Source: Burkholderiaceae bacterium (GTDB lineage: Bacteria; Pseudomonadota; Gammaproteobacteria; Burkholderiales; Burkholderiaceae_F). From it: a stretch of DNA of 5,382 bases. The notes under the pieces were generated by a model. That model made no database searches. It saw only the letters and a list, made by a program, of their open reading frames with translations, and was not told where the DNA came from. A program made the position numbers and the translations under genes. Position 1 is the first letter of the stretch. Each line of letters begins with the position of its first letter. Location: assembly GCA_013813185.1 (NCBI GenBank), contig JACCSD010000044.1, positions 1-5,382 of the forward strand, in the 5' to 3' direction. Shown piece by piece: positions 1-5,382 of this stretch.

Positions 1-65
1 GCCCGACGCCCAGGCAGGCCAGCTCCGCCCAACGCTTGCGCACCGCGAGGTCCCACGACGTTTCT
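1..65. other. unassigned left edge beyond the leftward gene unit
   Basis: This is the stretch after the transglutaminase stop codon. It is too short to identify. On the minus strand a frame entered by a GTG at 41-43 stays open to the edge with plausible codon use (it begins VRKRWAELACLGVG), so it could be the start of another leftward gene. On the plus strand a frame from base 2 is open until a TAG at 71-73, so it could equally be the tail of a rightward gene converging on the unit. Neither frame has a recognisable motif, and the GTG has only a weak upstream GGGA. I see no clear terminator hairpin with a T-run. I cannot decide between these options. Confidence 0.3.
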
Positions 66-938
66 TTACGTAGCCACGCTATCAGTCGATAGCGCTTCCG
101 GGCAATGATGCGGACGCACGATGCCGCGCGAGGTGTCCTCGACAGCGGTGATGCGAATGATCGGCGCCTGCGGCCTTACCCCGCCAAAGATCGTCGCGAA
201 CGCGACGTCGGCAGCGTCGCGCCCGGTGCCGAAGCGCACGAAGCCCATCGGAATGGCCGTACCGGAAGGATCGAAGATGTACCACCGATCTCCGAGGTAG
301 GCCTCGACGTACGCGTGAAAGTCGGGCGGGCCAAGGACCGGGTCGGCGCCGTAGTCGGTGCCGGTCGTGAAGCGAGCGGGAATGTTGAGCGCGCGGCATA
401 ACGCGATCATCAGGTGCGTGAAGTCGCGGCAGACGCCGACTTGCTCGATCAGCGTGTCGACCGCCGACGTGTTTGAGTTGGAAGAGTTGGACCTGAAGCT
501 GACGCGTCGATTGACCCAATCACTAATCGCTTGAACGCGGCTGTAACCCTGCGGAAGGCTGCCGAACTCGTTGTTGGCCAGCTTGTACAGCCGATCGGAC
601 TGGCAGTAGCGACTCGGATAGATGTAGCTGATCACCTCGAGCGGAAGGCGCGATATCGGCACCTCCGCCAGTTGCGCGGCGTCGGCGCAGTGGTGCGTCA
701 TATCGACGGTTGCCGAGTAGGCGAGCTTCAGCGAGCCTGGCTCAGCGCGCACTCGCACATAGCGGTTGCCGGTGGCAGGGTCGGTGTACATCTGCGGAAC
801 GATCGGCTGACTGAGCACCAGGTTCTCGGCGGCGATCACCTGGCTTCGCGTTTGTGCAGCGTGAACGTTGAATACGAAGTCGGCACCGTACTGGTCGACT
901 TCATAGTTCAGCTCGACGTGCAACTCAAGGCGGATCAT
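66..938 (-). CDS. transglutaminase-like cysteine peptidase-fold protein
   Basis: This 290-residue protein belongs to the bacterial transglutaminase-like superfamily (COG1305 type), a papain-like fold whose members hydrolyse or transfer peptide or isopeptide bonds. The substrate here is unknown. Residues about 1-100 form a beta-rich N-terminal region. A YPSRYCQSDRL stretch near 106-116, which I recall as typical of this subfamily, leads into the catalytic core. The presumed triad is complete: Cys170 in GVCRDFTHL, His208 in PDFHAYVEAYL and Asp223 in YIFDPSG. No signal peptide or membrane segment is visible, so it is probably cytoplasmic. The ATG start overlaps the stop of the upstream membrane-protein gene as ATGA and has no good Shine-Dalgarno sequence, which suggests translational coupling. 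It is the last gene of the leftward unit. The fold and triad are well supported; the biological role is not. Confidence 0.88.
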   Translation of the reverse strand: MIRLELHVELNYEVDQYGADFVFNVHAAQTRSQVIAAENLVLSQPIVPQMYTDPATGNRYVRVRAEPGSLKLAYSATVDMTHHCADAAQLAEVPISRLPLEVISYIYPSRYCQSDRLYKLANNEFGSLPQGYSRVQAISDWVNRRVSFRSNSSNSNTSAVDTLIEQVGVCRDFTHLMIALCRALNIPARFTTGTDYGADPVLGPPDFHAYVEAYLGDRWYIFDPSGTAIPMGFVRFGTGRDAADVAFATIFGGVRPQAPIIRITAVEDTSRGIVRPHHCPEALSTDSVAT

Positions 939-1702
939 GGAGCTGTTTCAATCAGGCTTCGGTAAATCGGATACTGCGTGGCATAACCCACGCTGACCAG
1001 GATAAGCGCGACGGGCGCGAACAGCATCGACGCCAGCTGCGGGGACGCCCCGAACACCTGCAGCGATTGGGTGACGACGAAAATGACGCCGAACGAAAGA
1101 GCAAACAGTGCAGCAGCCAGCACCAAGAAGGGCCAGCGGTTGCGCCAGCACGTAAAGAATGAAAAGAACAAGGCCTTGCCGACAGGCTGGTCATGCCACG
1201 CCACCAATTGGGGTGCGAACCAGGTGAGCATCAGAATCGGCACGTAAGCAATCGCCGCTGCGAAAATGGCGTCCCATGGAAAGTTTTGTCCAGCGGATGC
1301 GCGGTCGACTTCCCCATCGACGACCTTCCAGTTAGCCAGCTCATCGGCTGCAAGAAACGAGACGAGCAGCACCAGTACCAGTACCAGGCTCGCGTTGACG
1401 AAGCCCAGACGGGCGAGCGCCTTGCGCTGCTTTGGATTGCGAAACGGCTCGGCCATCAGCATCGGCATCGGCATCGTCCCGCGTTCGGCATCGCGTCCGG
1501 CCAGCGTCAGACCGACGGTGCCGAACGGAATCAGCACGGCCGCCAGCGGCAATCCGATCAACGGCAGATACGCCAGCAGTGAGACGGTGATCGTGTACAG
1601 GATGACCAATGACGTAAAGGCAAACGGCTGTTGGCGGTACAACCTGAGCGCATCGGTCAGCCAGGTCAAACCGGCGCGGGCAGGTAGCGTTCTAACGACC
1701 AT
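935..1702 (-). CDS. BPSS1780-family integral membrane protein
   Basis: This 255-residue polytopic inner-membrane protein has unknown function. About six hydrophobic segments are visible, near residues 26-46, 50-68, 100-118, 144-162, 190-211 and 222-240. The conserved-looking stretch WFAPQLVAWHDQPVGKALFF (161-180) followed by CWRNR (185-189) matches what I remember of the BPSS1780 family, common in Burkholderiales. A short N-terminal arm rich in Arg precedes the first segment. I chose the ATG at 1700-1702; an in-frame TTG directly before it (1703-1705) is the only other option, because a stop follows two codons further upstream. A GAG lies five bases before the TTG-ATG pair. The gene follows thrB by 21 bases and its stop overlaps the next start. 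The segment near 76-83 is a Met/Pro repeat (MPMPMLMA) encoded by a hexanucleotide repeat. Family membership is likely; no transport or enzymatic role can be inferred. Confidence 0.85.
   Translation of the reverse strand: MVVRTLPARAGLTWLTDALRLYRQQPFAFTSLVILYTITVSLLAYLPLIGLPLAAVLIPFGTVGLTLAGRDAERGTMPMPMLMAEPFRNPKQRKALARLGFVNASLVLVLVLLVSFLAADELANWKVVDGEVDRASAGQNFPWDAIFAAAIAYVPILMLTWFAPQLVAWHDQPVGKALFFSFFTCWRNRWPFLVLAAALFALSFGVIFVVTQSLQVFGASPQLASMLFAPVALILVSVGYATQYPIYRSLIETAP
1371..1388 (+). repeat. short hexanucleotide direct repeat (three ACCAGT/G units)
   Basis: Three head-to-tail six-base units (ACCAGT, ACCAGT, ACCAGG) lie inside the membrane-protein gene. On the coding strand they specify alternating Leu-Val in the third hydrophobic segment (around residues 105-113). 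Because the unit is a multiple of three, copy-number change would lengthen or shorten the segment without a frameshift. It is probably a simple by-product of repetitive codon use. Confidence 0.6.
1455..1476 (+). repeat. short hexanucleotide direct repeat (ATCRGC units)
   Basis: Imperfect tandem units of ATCAGC and ATCGGC lie inside the membrane-protein gene. On the coding strand they give alternating Met-Pro and Met-Leu (MPMPMLM, residues 76-82) in the loop after the second hydrophobic segment. The repeat keeps the frame. It is too short to be called a phase-variable tract. Confidence 0.55.
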
Positions 1703-1723
1703 CAAGTCTCATCGAGATCGCCT

Positions 1724-2698
1724 TTAAGGAGTGACCCACGGCAAAAACGCATCGACGGTTCGGCGCTTCAAGATGCGCTCGAAATGCGCAGGATCGTGCG
1801 GGGTCAGCAGATGCGAGGGCCGCGGCAGATAGTAGTCGTATAGGCGAGAAATCCAGAATCGAAGCGCGGCCGCGCGCAGCGATGTTCGCCAGCATTCGTG
1901 CTCGTCCTCGCTCAACGGCCGCACCGCGTGGTACGCATTGAGCATCGCGTGTGCCCGTGCTGGATCGAACTCACCCGTGGCCAGGTCGATACACCAATCG
2001 TTGATCGTGATGGCGAGGTCGAACAGCCAGATCGAGCAGCCTGCGAAGTAGAAATCGACCACGCCGCCGATGCGGTCGTTCTCGCCCTCGCGCACGAGCA
2101 GCACGTTGTCGCGAAACAGGTCGGCATGGATCGGCCCGTTCGGCAGCTTCTCAAACCGAGCACTTCGAAAAAACGAATCCTGAAAGATCAATTCTTCGGC
2201 CAACGTCCGCATCACGTCATGCGGCACGTGCGGCTCGAGCTTTGGCACGGCACTTTTCCACCACCCGATGCCACGCAGATGCGGCTGAAACGGCGCGAAG
2301 TCCAGGCCGGCCAGGTGCATCCGCGCGAGAAACTCGCCGACGCTTGCGCACTGTGCCGCAGTCGGCTCGGTCGTTGCTTTACCGGGCAGCCGCGTCACCA
2401 GCGCCGCGGGCTTGCCCTTGAGCTCGGCCACTAGCGCTTCGCGCAGCGTCGGTTGCGGCTCGGGCACCGGCAAATTCTTCCGCGAAAGGTGCAGCATCAA
2501 CTGCAGGTAAAACGGCAATTGTTTCGCTGTCAGCCGCTCGAATACGGTCAGCACAAAGCGGCCGCGGTCGGTGGTAACGAAATAGTTGGTGTTCTCAATT
2601 CCGGTGTGAATCCCCTCGAGCTCGACCAGCGTGCCGAGGGCGAATTGATTTAAAAAAGCGTTGACTTCGGCGCGCGACAGCGCGGTGAACACCGCCAT
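1724..2698 (-). CDS. thrB: homoserine kinase (ThrB, APH-fold type)
   Basis: Homoserine kinase phosphorylates L-homoserine with ATP to O-phosphohomoserine, the step before threonine synthase, in the cytoplasm. This 324-residue protein is the aminoglycoside-phosphotransferase-like type found in Pseudomonas and Burkholderia, not the GHMP-kinase ThrB of E. coli. An N-terminal lobe contains the GIHTGIENTNYFV stretch (29-41) and a strand with RFVLTVFE (47-54). The catalytic loop is HADLFRDN (191-198), giving catalytic Asp193 and metal-binding Asn198. The metal-binding Asp215 follows in GGVVDFYFAG (211-220). The length matches the usual roughly 320-330 residues. The ATG lies 11 bases after the stop of the DUF2782-like gene and lacks a strong Shine-Dalgarno sequence, so coupling with that gene is likely. 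Neither hom nor thrC is in the window, in keeping with thrB standing apart from them in these groups. Another APH-fold small-molecule kinase is the alternative, but much less likely. Confidence 0.94.
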   Translation of the reverse strand: MAVFTALSRAEVNAFLNQFALGTLVELEGIHTGIENTNYFVTTDRGRFVLTVFERLTAKQLPFYLQLMLHLSRKNLPVPEPQPTLREALVAELKGKPAALVTRLPGKATTEPTAAQCASVGEFLARMHLAGLDFAPFQPHLRGIGWWKSAVPKLEPHVPHDVMRTLAEELIFQDSFFRSARFEKLPNGPIHADLFRDNVLLVREGENDRIGGVVDFYFAGCSIWLFDLAITINDWCIDLATGEFDPARAHAMLNAYHAVRPLSEDEHECWRTSLRAAALRFWISRLYDYYLPRPSHLLTPHDPAHFERILKRRTVDAFLPWVTP

Positions 2699-2709
2699 CG
2701 CGCGCGAAG

Positions 2710-3255
2710 TTAGTTGGAGGGCTTCACGGGACCCGTCGGCGGTGCCGGTCTCTGCGGTGGTGCGGGTGCCGTCAGCGGTGCCGGCGCCGGGCGGCCGAAC
2801 TCGAACCTAAAAAAGTTCGGTACGGACAGGCCGGGCGCCATTTGCGTCGTACCGAACGGCTGCTGGCCTTCGCGGTTCGTCATCGAGTAACTGCGCGAGG
2901 TGCCTGCCGGGGTGACAACGACTTCGCTTACCCGATTCGACGTCCGAAGCTGCTCGATGCGGGTGAAGTTAGCGGAGTCGTCGCGCTCGACCCTTAAATC
3001 CTCCGGCTTCGGCTGCAGCGCCTCTTCAAGGCTGGCCGGCTTGACCGCCTTCAATTCACGCGCATCGATCGCTTCGCGTTCTGCCGGTGACAACTCGATC
3101 GCTCGGCGCGGCTTGGTGGGCGCCGGCTTGACCGCCTTCGGGTCGGTGGATGCAGGCAACGGCGGTGGAGGCGGGGCAACGGTCGTCTGAGTAAACGCGA
3201 TCGGCGCCCACGCCATCAAAATGGCTAACCACATAGCAAAAACAGCGGTTTTCAT
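2710..3255 (-). CDS. DUF2782-like secreted protein with proline-rich ends
   Basis: This 181-residue protein of unknown function is probably exported to the periplasm. Residues 1-22 form a Sec-type signal peptide: MK, a hydrophobic core, then APIAFTQ, with likely cleavage around 20-24. A proline-rich linker (APPPPPLP, 27-34) follows, then a charged Lys/Arg/Glu region (38-92). The compact core at about 96-129 contains TRIEQLR, VSEVVVTPAG and SYSMTNREG, which resembles the DUF2782 pattern of a short beta-rich domain. A Pro/Ala-rich tail (155-179) ends the protein. No catalytic motif is visible. The ATG start is supported by GAGG six bases upstream (3262-3265). The gene lies between the LOG gene (27-base gap) and thrB (11-base gap). 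A DUF2782 gene next to polA and thrB is, as I recall, also seen in Pseudomonas. The family call is made from motif resemblance only. Confidence 0.8.
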   Translation of the reverse strand: MKTAVFAMWLAILMAWAPIAFTQTTVAPPPPPLPASTDPKAVKPAPTKPRRAIELSPAEREAIDARELKAVKPASLEEALQPKPEDLRVERDDSANFTRIEQLRTSNRVSEVVVTPAGTSRSYSMTNREGQQPFGTTQMAPGLSVPNFFRFEFGRPAPAPLTAPAPPQRPAPPTGPVKPSN

Positions 3256-3261
3256 CTACAG

Positions 3262-3265
3262 CCTC
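3262..3265 (-). promoter_or_regulatory. ribosome binding site of the DUF2782-like gene
   Basis: On the minus strand GAGG lies six bases before the ATG at 3253-3255. It is in the short gap after the LOG stop codon, so the second gene of the unit has its own initiation site. Confidence 0.6.
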
Positions 3266-3282
3266 ACAGTCGTGCGCAAATT

Positions 3283-4020
3283 CTATAGATAAAGCAACTG
3301 CTCGCGCTCGCTTGCGGTTTGCGCAAACCCGCGAGCGTCGTAGAAGTCGAAAATTGTGTTGACGACCGCATCGCTGGTGTCGACGATCGTCATCATGTCG
3401 AGATCGGTAGCAGCGATCATGCCTTCGGCTACTAACGTCTCGCGCATCCAGTCGATCAGCCCGCTCCAGAAGCGTGAACCGACGAGCACCAGCGGCATCG
3501 ACTTGCCTTTACCGGTCTGCATCAGCGTTAACGCCTCGGACAGCTCATCGACCGTTCCAAAGCCGCCCGGCAGCACGACATACGCCGCGGCGTATTTGAC
3601 GAACGCCACTTTGCGCGCGAAAAAATGGCGAAAGCGCAGCGAGATGTCCTGGTAGGGATTGCCGCACTGCTCGAACGGCAATTCGATGTTGAGGCCGACC
3701 GACGGCGATGCGCCTTCGTAGGCGCCGCGGTTGGCCGCCTCCATGATGCCCGGCCCACCGCCGCTGATGACCGCAAAACCAGCGTCGGACAATTTGCGGG
3801 CGATCTCAATTGTCATTTGATACATGGGCGCCTCGGGTGTCGAGCGCGCGCTGCCGAAGATCGACACCGCGGGACGAATCTCGGACAGCCGTTCGGTCGC
3901 TTCGACAAACTCTGAAATAATTCCCCACAAGTGCCACGATTCGCGCGCTTTCTGGGCGGTAGCGCGCTCCGGCATGGTCACTGCGCGAAGGCTCGGAATG
4001 TTTTTTCGATGGTCGAGCAC
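3283..4020 (-). CDS. LOG-family (TIGR00730-type) Rossmann-fold nucleotide phosphoribohydrolase
   Basis: This 245-residue cytosolic protein belongs to the LOG (LONELY GUY) family, often mislabelled lysine decarboxylase. Characterised members cleave nucleoside 5'-monophosphates, including cytokinin ribotides, to free base and ribose 5-phosphate. The substrate of this one cannot be told from sequence. Visible motifs are SIFGSAR (53-59), the phosphate-binding SGGGPGIMEAANRGA (86-100), SVGLNIELP (107-115), the Arg136-Lys137 pair and the family signature PGGFGTVDE (151-159) with presumed catalytic Glu159. It has an N-terminal extension of about 45 residues before the Rossmann core, so it is the longer bacterial form. 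The GTG start is chosen because AGGAGA lies five bases upstream and the resulting N-terminus (LDHRKNIPSLRA) resembles Burkholderiales homologues I recall. The internal ATG at 3973-3975 has no Shine-Dalgarno. It is the first gene of the leftward unit, divergent from polA. Confidence 0.93.
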   Translation of the reverse strand: MLDHRKNIPSLRAVTMPERATAQKARESWHLWGIISEFVEATERLSEIRPAVSIFGSARSTPEAPMYQMTIEIARKLSDAGFAVISGGGPGIMEAANRGAYEGASPSVGLNIELPFEQCGNPYQDISLRFRHFFARKVAFVKYAAAYVVLPGGFGTVDELSEALTLMQTGKGKSMPLVLVGSRFWSGLIDWMRETLVAEGMIAATDLDMMTIVDTSDAVVNTIFDFYDARGFAQTASEREQLLYL

Positions 4021-4056
4021 TGCGTTCTCCTGATCTATTGCACACCTTAACGAAAC
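4021..4056. promoter_or_regulatory. 36-base divergent gap between the LOG gene and polA
   Basis: This is the whole space between two divergent GTG starts. It is too short to hold two separate promoters with leaders. At least one promoter must therefore extend into the opposite coding sequence, or the promoters overlap. I see no convincing -35/-10 pair on either strand, so no box is called. Confidence 0.45.
4026..4031 (-). promoter_or_regulatory. ribosome binding site of the LOG-family gene
   Basis: On the minus strand AGGAGA ends five bases before the GTG at 4018-4020. This is the strongest Shine-Dalgarno in the window, and it decides the GTG start over the internal ATG sixteen codons in. 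Confidence 0.8.
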
Positions 4057-5382
4057 GTGAAAACGCTGCTGCTGGTCGACGGGTCCAGTTACTTATACCG
4101 CGCATACCATGCATTGCCCGATCTGCGCACATCGAGCGGCGAGCCGACCGGTGCGATTCGCGGCTTCATTTCGATGTTGCACGTACTGCGGCAGCAGGTG
4201 GCAGCCGAGCATCTGGCGTGCGTTTTCGATGCCAAGGGTAGGACGTTTCGCGACGACCTGTTTTCCGAATACAAGGCGAATCGGACCGCAATGCCGGACG
4301 ATCTCGGACTGCAGATCGAGCCGATTCACGAAGCGGTACGTGGGCTCGGCTGGCCGATCGTTCAGATTGAAGGGATCGAAGCCGACGACGTGATTGCGAC
4401 GCTTGCGCGGCGCGCCAAAGAGCAACAGTTTCAAACGGTCGTCTCGACCAGCGACAAGGACCTGGCGCAGCTCGTCAATGAGCAGGTGACGCTGGTGAAC
4501 ACGATGAGCAACGAAAAGCTCGATATTGCCGGGGTCGAGCGCAAATTCGGTGTGCCGCCGAACCGCATCGTCGACTACCTGACGCTGGTCGGCGATAACG
4601 TCGACAACGTTCCAGGTGTCGACAAGGTTGGGCCGAAGACGGCGGCCAAGTGGCTGCACGAGTTCGGGTCGCTCGATCAGTTGATCGCAAATGCGCAGAC
4701 GGTCAAGGGCGCGGTCGGCGAGAACCTTCGCAAGGCACTGCCGTGGCTACCGACTGCGCGCAAGCTGGTGACGATTCGCGACGACTGCGATCTTGGCCAT
4801 GAGTTCGAGTCGATCGACGCTCTTGCCGTGCAGCCGCAGGACGTCGAAAAGTTGCGCCGGCTTTACACGCGCTACGAGTTCAAACCCTGGTTGCGCGAAC
4901 TCGACAACTCGGCCGTAACGTCGGCGATGGACGGCGGCGCGGTCGACAGTGAACTGACGCCGTCGGCGCAAACGCGGCCCAATGTCGAGTACGAAACCGT
5001 GCTCTCGTACGAACAGCTCGAGGCATGGCTGGCGAAAATCGGCGCGGCCGATCTGACTTCGATCGACACCGAGACGACGTCGCTCGACCCGCTTGCGGCG
5101 CAACTGGTCGGCACTTCGCTGTCGGTCGAATCGCTGAACGCGTGCTACCTCCCGCTCGCGCATCGCTACGCCGGCGCCCCGAAGCAGCTGCCGTTGGACG
5201 ATGTGCTCGAGCAGCTTCGACCCTGGCTCGAAAGCCCGCATCAACGCAAGCTCGGGCACAACATGAAGTATCAGATGCACGCGTTTGCGAATCACGGTAT
5301 TCGGCTCGCCGGCATTGCGCACGACACGCAACTGCAATCGTACGTGCTCGAACCGCACCGCAATCACGATCTCGACTCATTG
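4057..5382 (+). CDS. polA: DNA polymerase I, N-terminal part (runs off right edge)
   Basis: PolA removes RNA primers and fills gaps in lagging-strand synthesis and excision repair. The window holds 442 codons of a protein usually about 920 residues long. The 5'-nuclease domain (1 to about 285) is complete. Its acidic metal ligands are all present: Asp8 in LLLVDGSS, Asp58 in VFDAKG, Glu108/Asp110/Asp111 in GIEADDV, Asp133/Asp135 in TSDKDLAQL, and Asp180/Asp183 in GDNVDNVPG. A helix-hairpin-helix, GVDKVGPKTAAK, follows at 187-198. After a short linker the 3'-5' exonuclease domain starts near 315, with motif I IDTETTSLD (336-344; Asp337, Glu339). Motif II reads HNMKYQMH (401-408), with Gln406 where E. 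coli has Asp424. Motif III and the polymerase domain are outside the window. The GTG start is forced by an in-frame TAA three codons upstream (4048-4050); the next ATG is codon 40. There is no clear Shine-Dalgarno. Confidence 0.96.
   Translation, partial: MKTLLLVDGSSYLYRAYHALPDLRTSSGEPTGAIRGFISMLHVLRQQVAAEHLACVFDAKGRTFRDDLFSEYKANRTAMPDDLGLQIEPIHEAVRGLGWPIVQIEGIEADDVIATLARRAKEQQFQTVVSTSDKDLAQLVNEQVTLVNTMSNEKLDIAGVERKFGVPPNRIVDYLTLVGDNVDNVPGVDKVGPKTAAKWLHEFGSLDQLIANAQTVKGAVGENLRKALPWLPTARKLVTIRDDCDLGHEFESIDALAVQPQDVEKLRRLYTRYEFKPWLRELDNSAVTSAMDGGAVDSELTPSAQTRPNVEYETVLSYEQLEAWLAKIGAADLTSIDTETTSLDPLAAQLVGTSLSVESLNACYLPLAHRYAGAPKQLPLDDVLEQLRPWLESPHQRKLGHNMKYQMHAFANHGIRLAGIAHDTQLQSYVLEPHRNHDLDSL

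Noticed and set aside
531..965. Plus-strand open frame opposite the transglutaminase-like gene (144 codons)
   Set aside because: The minus-strand frame has a complete catalytic triad and is coupled to its upstream gene by ATGA; the plus-strand frame has no motif or good ribosome binding site.
1703..1705. TTG as start of the membrane protein
   Set aside because: It directly precedes an ATG with an equally placed GAG; ATG is the more usual initiator. The difference is one residue and cannot be settled here.
1898..2434. Plus-strand open frame opposite thrB (178 codons)
   Set aside because: The thrB frame on the minus strand has all kinase motifs; the opposite frame is compositionally odd and without recognisable domains.
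2713..2792. Repetitive GGTGCCG-rich stretch as a structured RNA or intergenic repeat
   Set aside because: It lies within the coding frame and simply encodes the Pro/Ala-rich tail of the DUF2782-like protein.
3973..3975. Internal ATG as start of the LOG-family protein
   Set aside because: It has no Shine-Dalgarno, whereas the upstream GTG has AGGAGA at good spacing and yields an N-terminus like that of remembered homologues.
4747..5367. Long minus-strand open frame opposite polA (206 codons), with another at 4093-4659
   Set aside because: The plus-strand frame carries the complete set of PolA 5'-nuclease ligands and exonuclease motif I. The minus-strand translations are Arg/Val-rich without a motif, as expected for antisense frames in GC-rich coding DNA.
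1..5382. A defence system, mobile element, CRISPR array, tRNA or rRNA
   Set aside because: The window is almost fully occupied by six ordinary chromosomal genes, with gaps of at most 36 bases between them. No transposase, integrase, repeat-spacer array or tRNA-like structure is visible.

Overview
The window looks like a chromosomal segment from a GC-rich betaproteobacterium, most likely Burkholderiales. The evidence is the protein signatures (a BPSS1780-type membrane protein, an APH-fold ThrB homoserine kinase, a long-form LOG-family protein, a DUF2782-like secreted protein and PolA) together with their order. The assignment rests on recognising families by eye; no database search was run.

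Layout: two divergent transcription units share a 36-base gap at 4021-4056. Leftward (minus strand) runs a compact five-gene unit: LOG-family protein (3283-4020), DUF2782-like secreted protein (2710-3255), thrB (1724-2698), BPSS1780-family membrane protein (935-1702) and a transglutaminase-like protein (66-938). The gaps between them are 27, 11 and 21 bases, then a 4-base ATGA overlap, so one mRNA with partly coupled translation is likely. Rightward, polA starts at GTG 4057 and runs off the right edge. The window holds its first 442 codons: the complete 5'-nuclease domain and the first part of the 3'-5' exonuclease domain. Bases 1-65 lie past the end of the leftward unit and cannot be assigned.

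Function: polA (DNA repair and primer removal) and thrB (threonine biosynthesis) are housekeeping genes. The LOG protein probably hydrolyses nucleoside monophosphates. The other three leftward genes have no established pathway. From memory, polA, a DUF2782 gene and thrB also lie together in Pseudomonas, so the neighbourhood appears to be an old conserved one rather than an accessory island. I see no mobile element, RNA gene, CRISPR array or defence system.

The most notable observation is in PolA. The aspartate expected in exonuclease motif II (E. coli D424) is a glutamine here (Q406), although motif I (D337, E339) is intact. This predicts weakened or lost proofreading in an otherwise normal-looking PolA.
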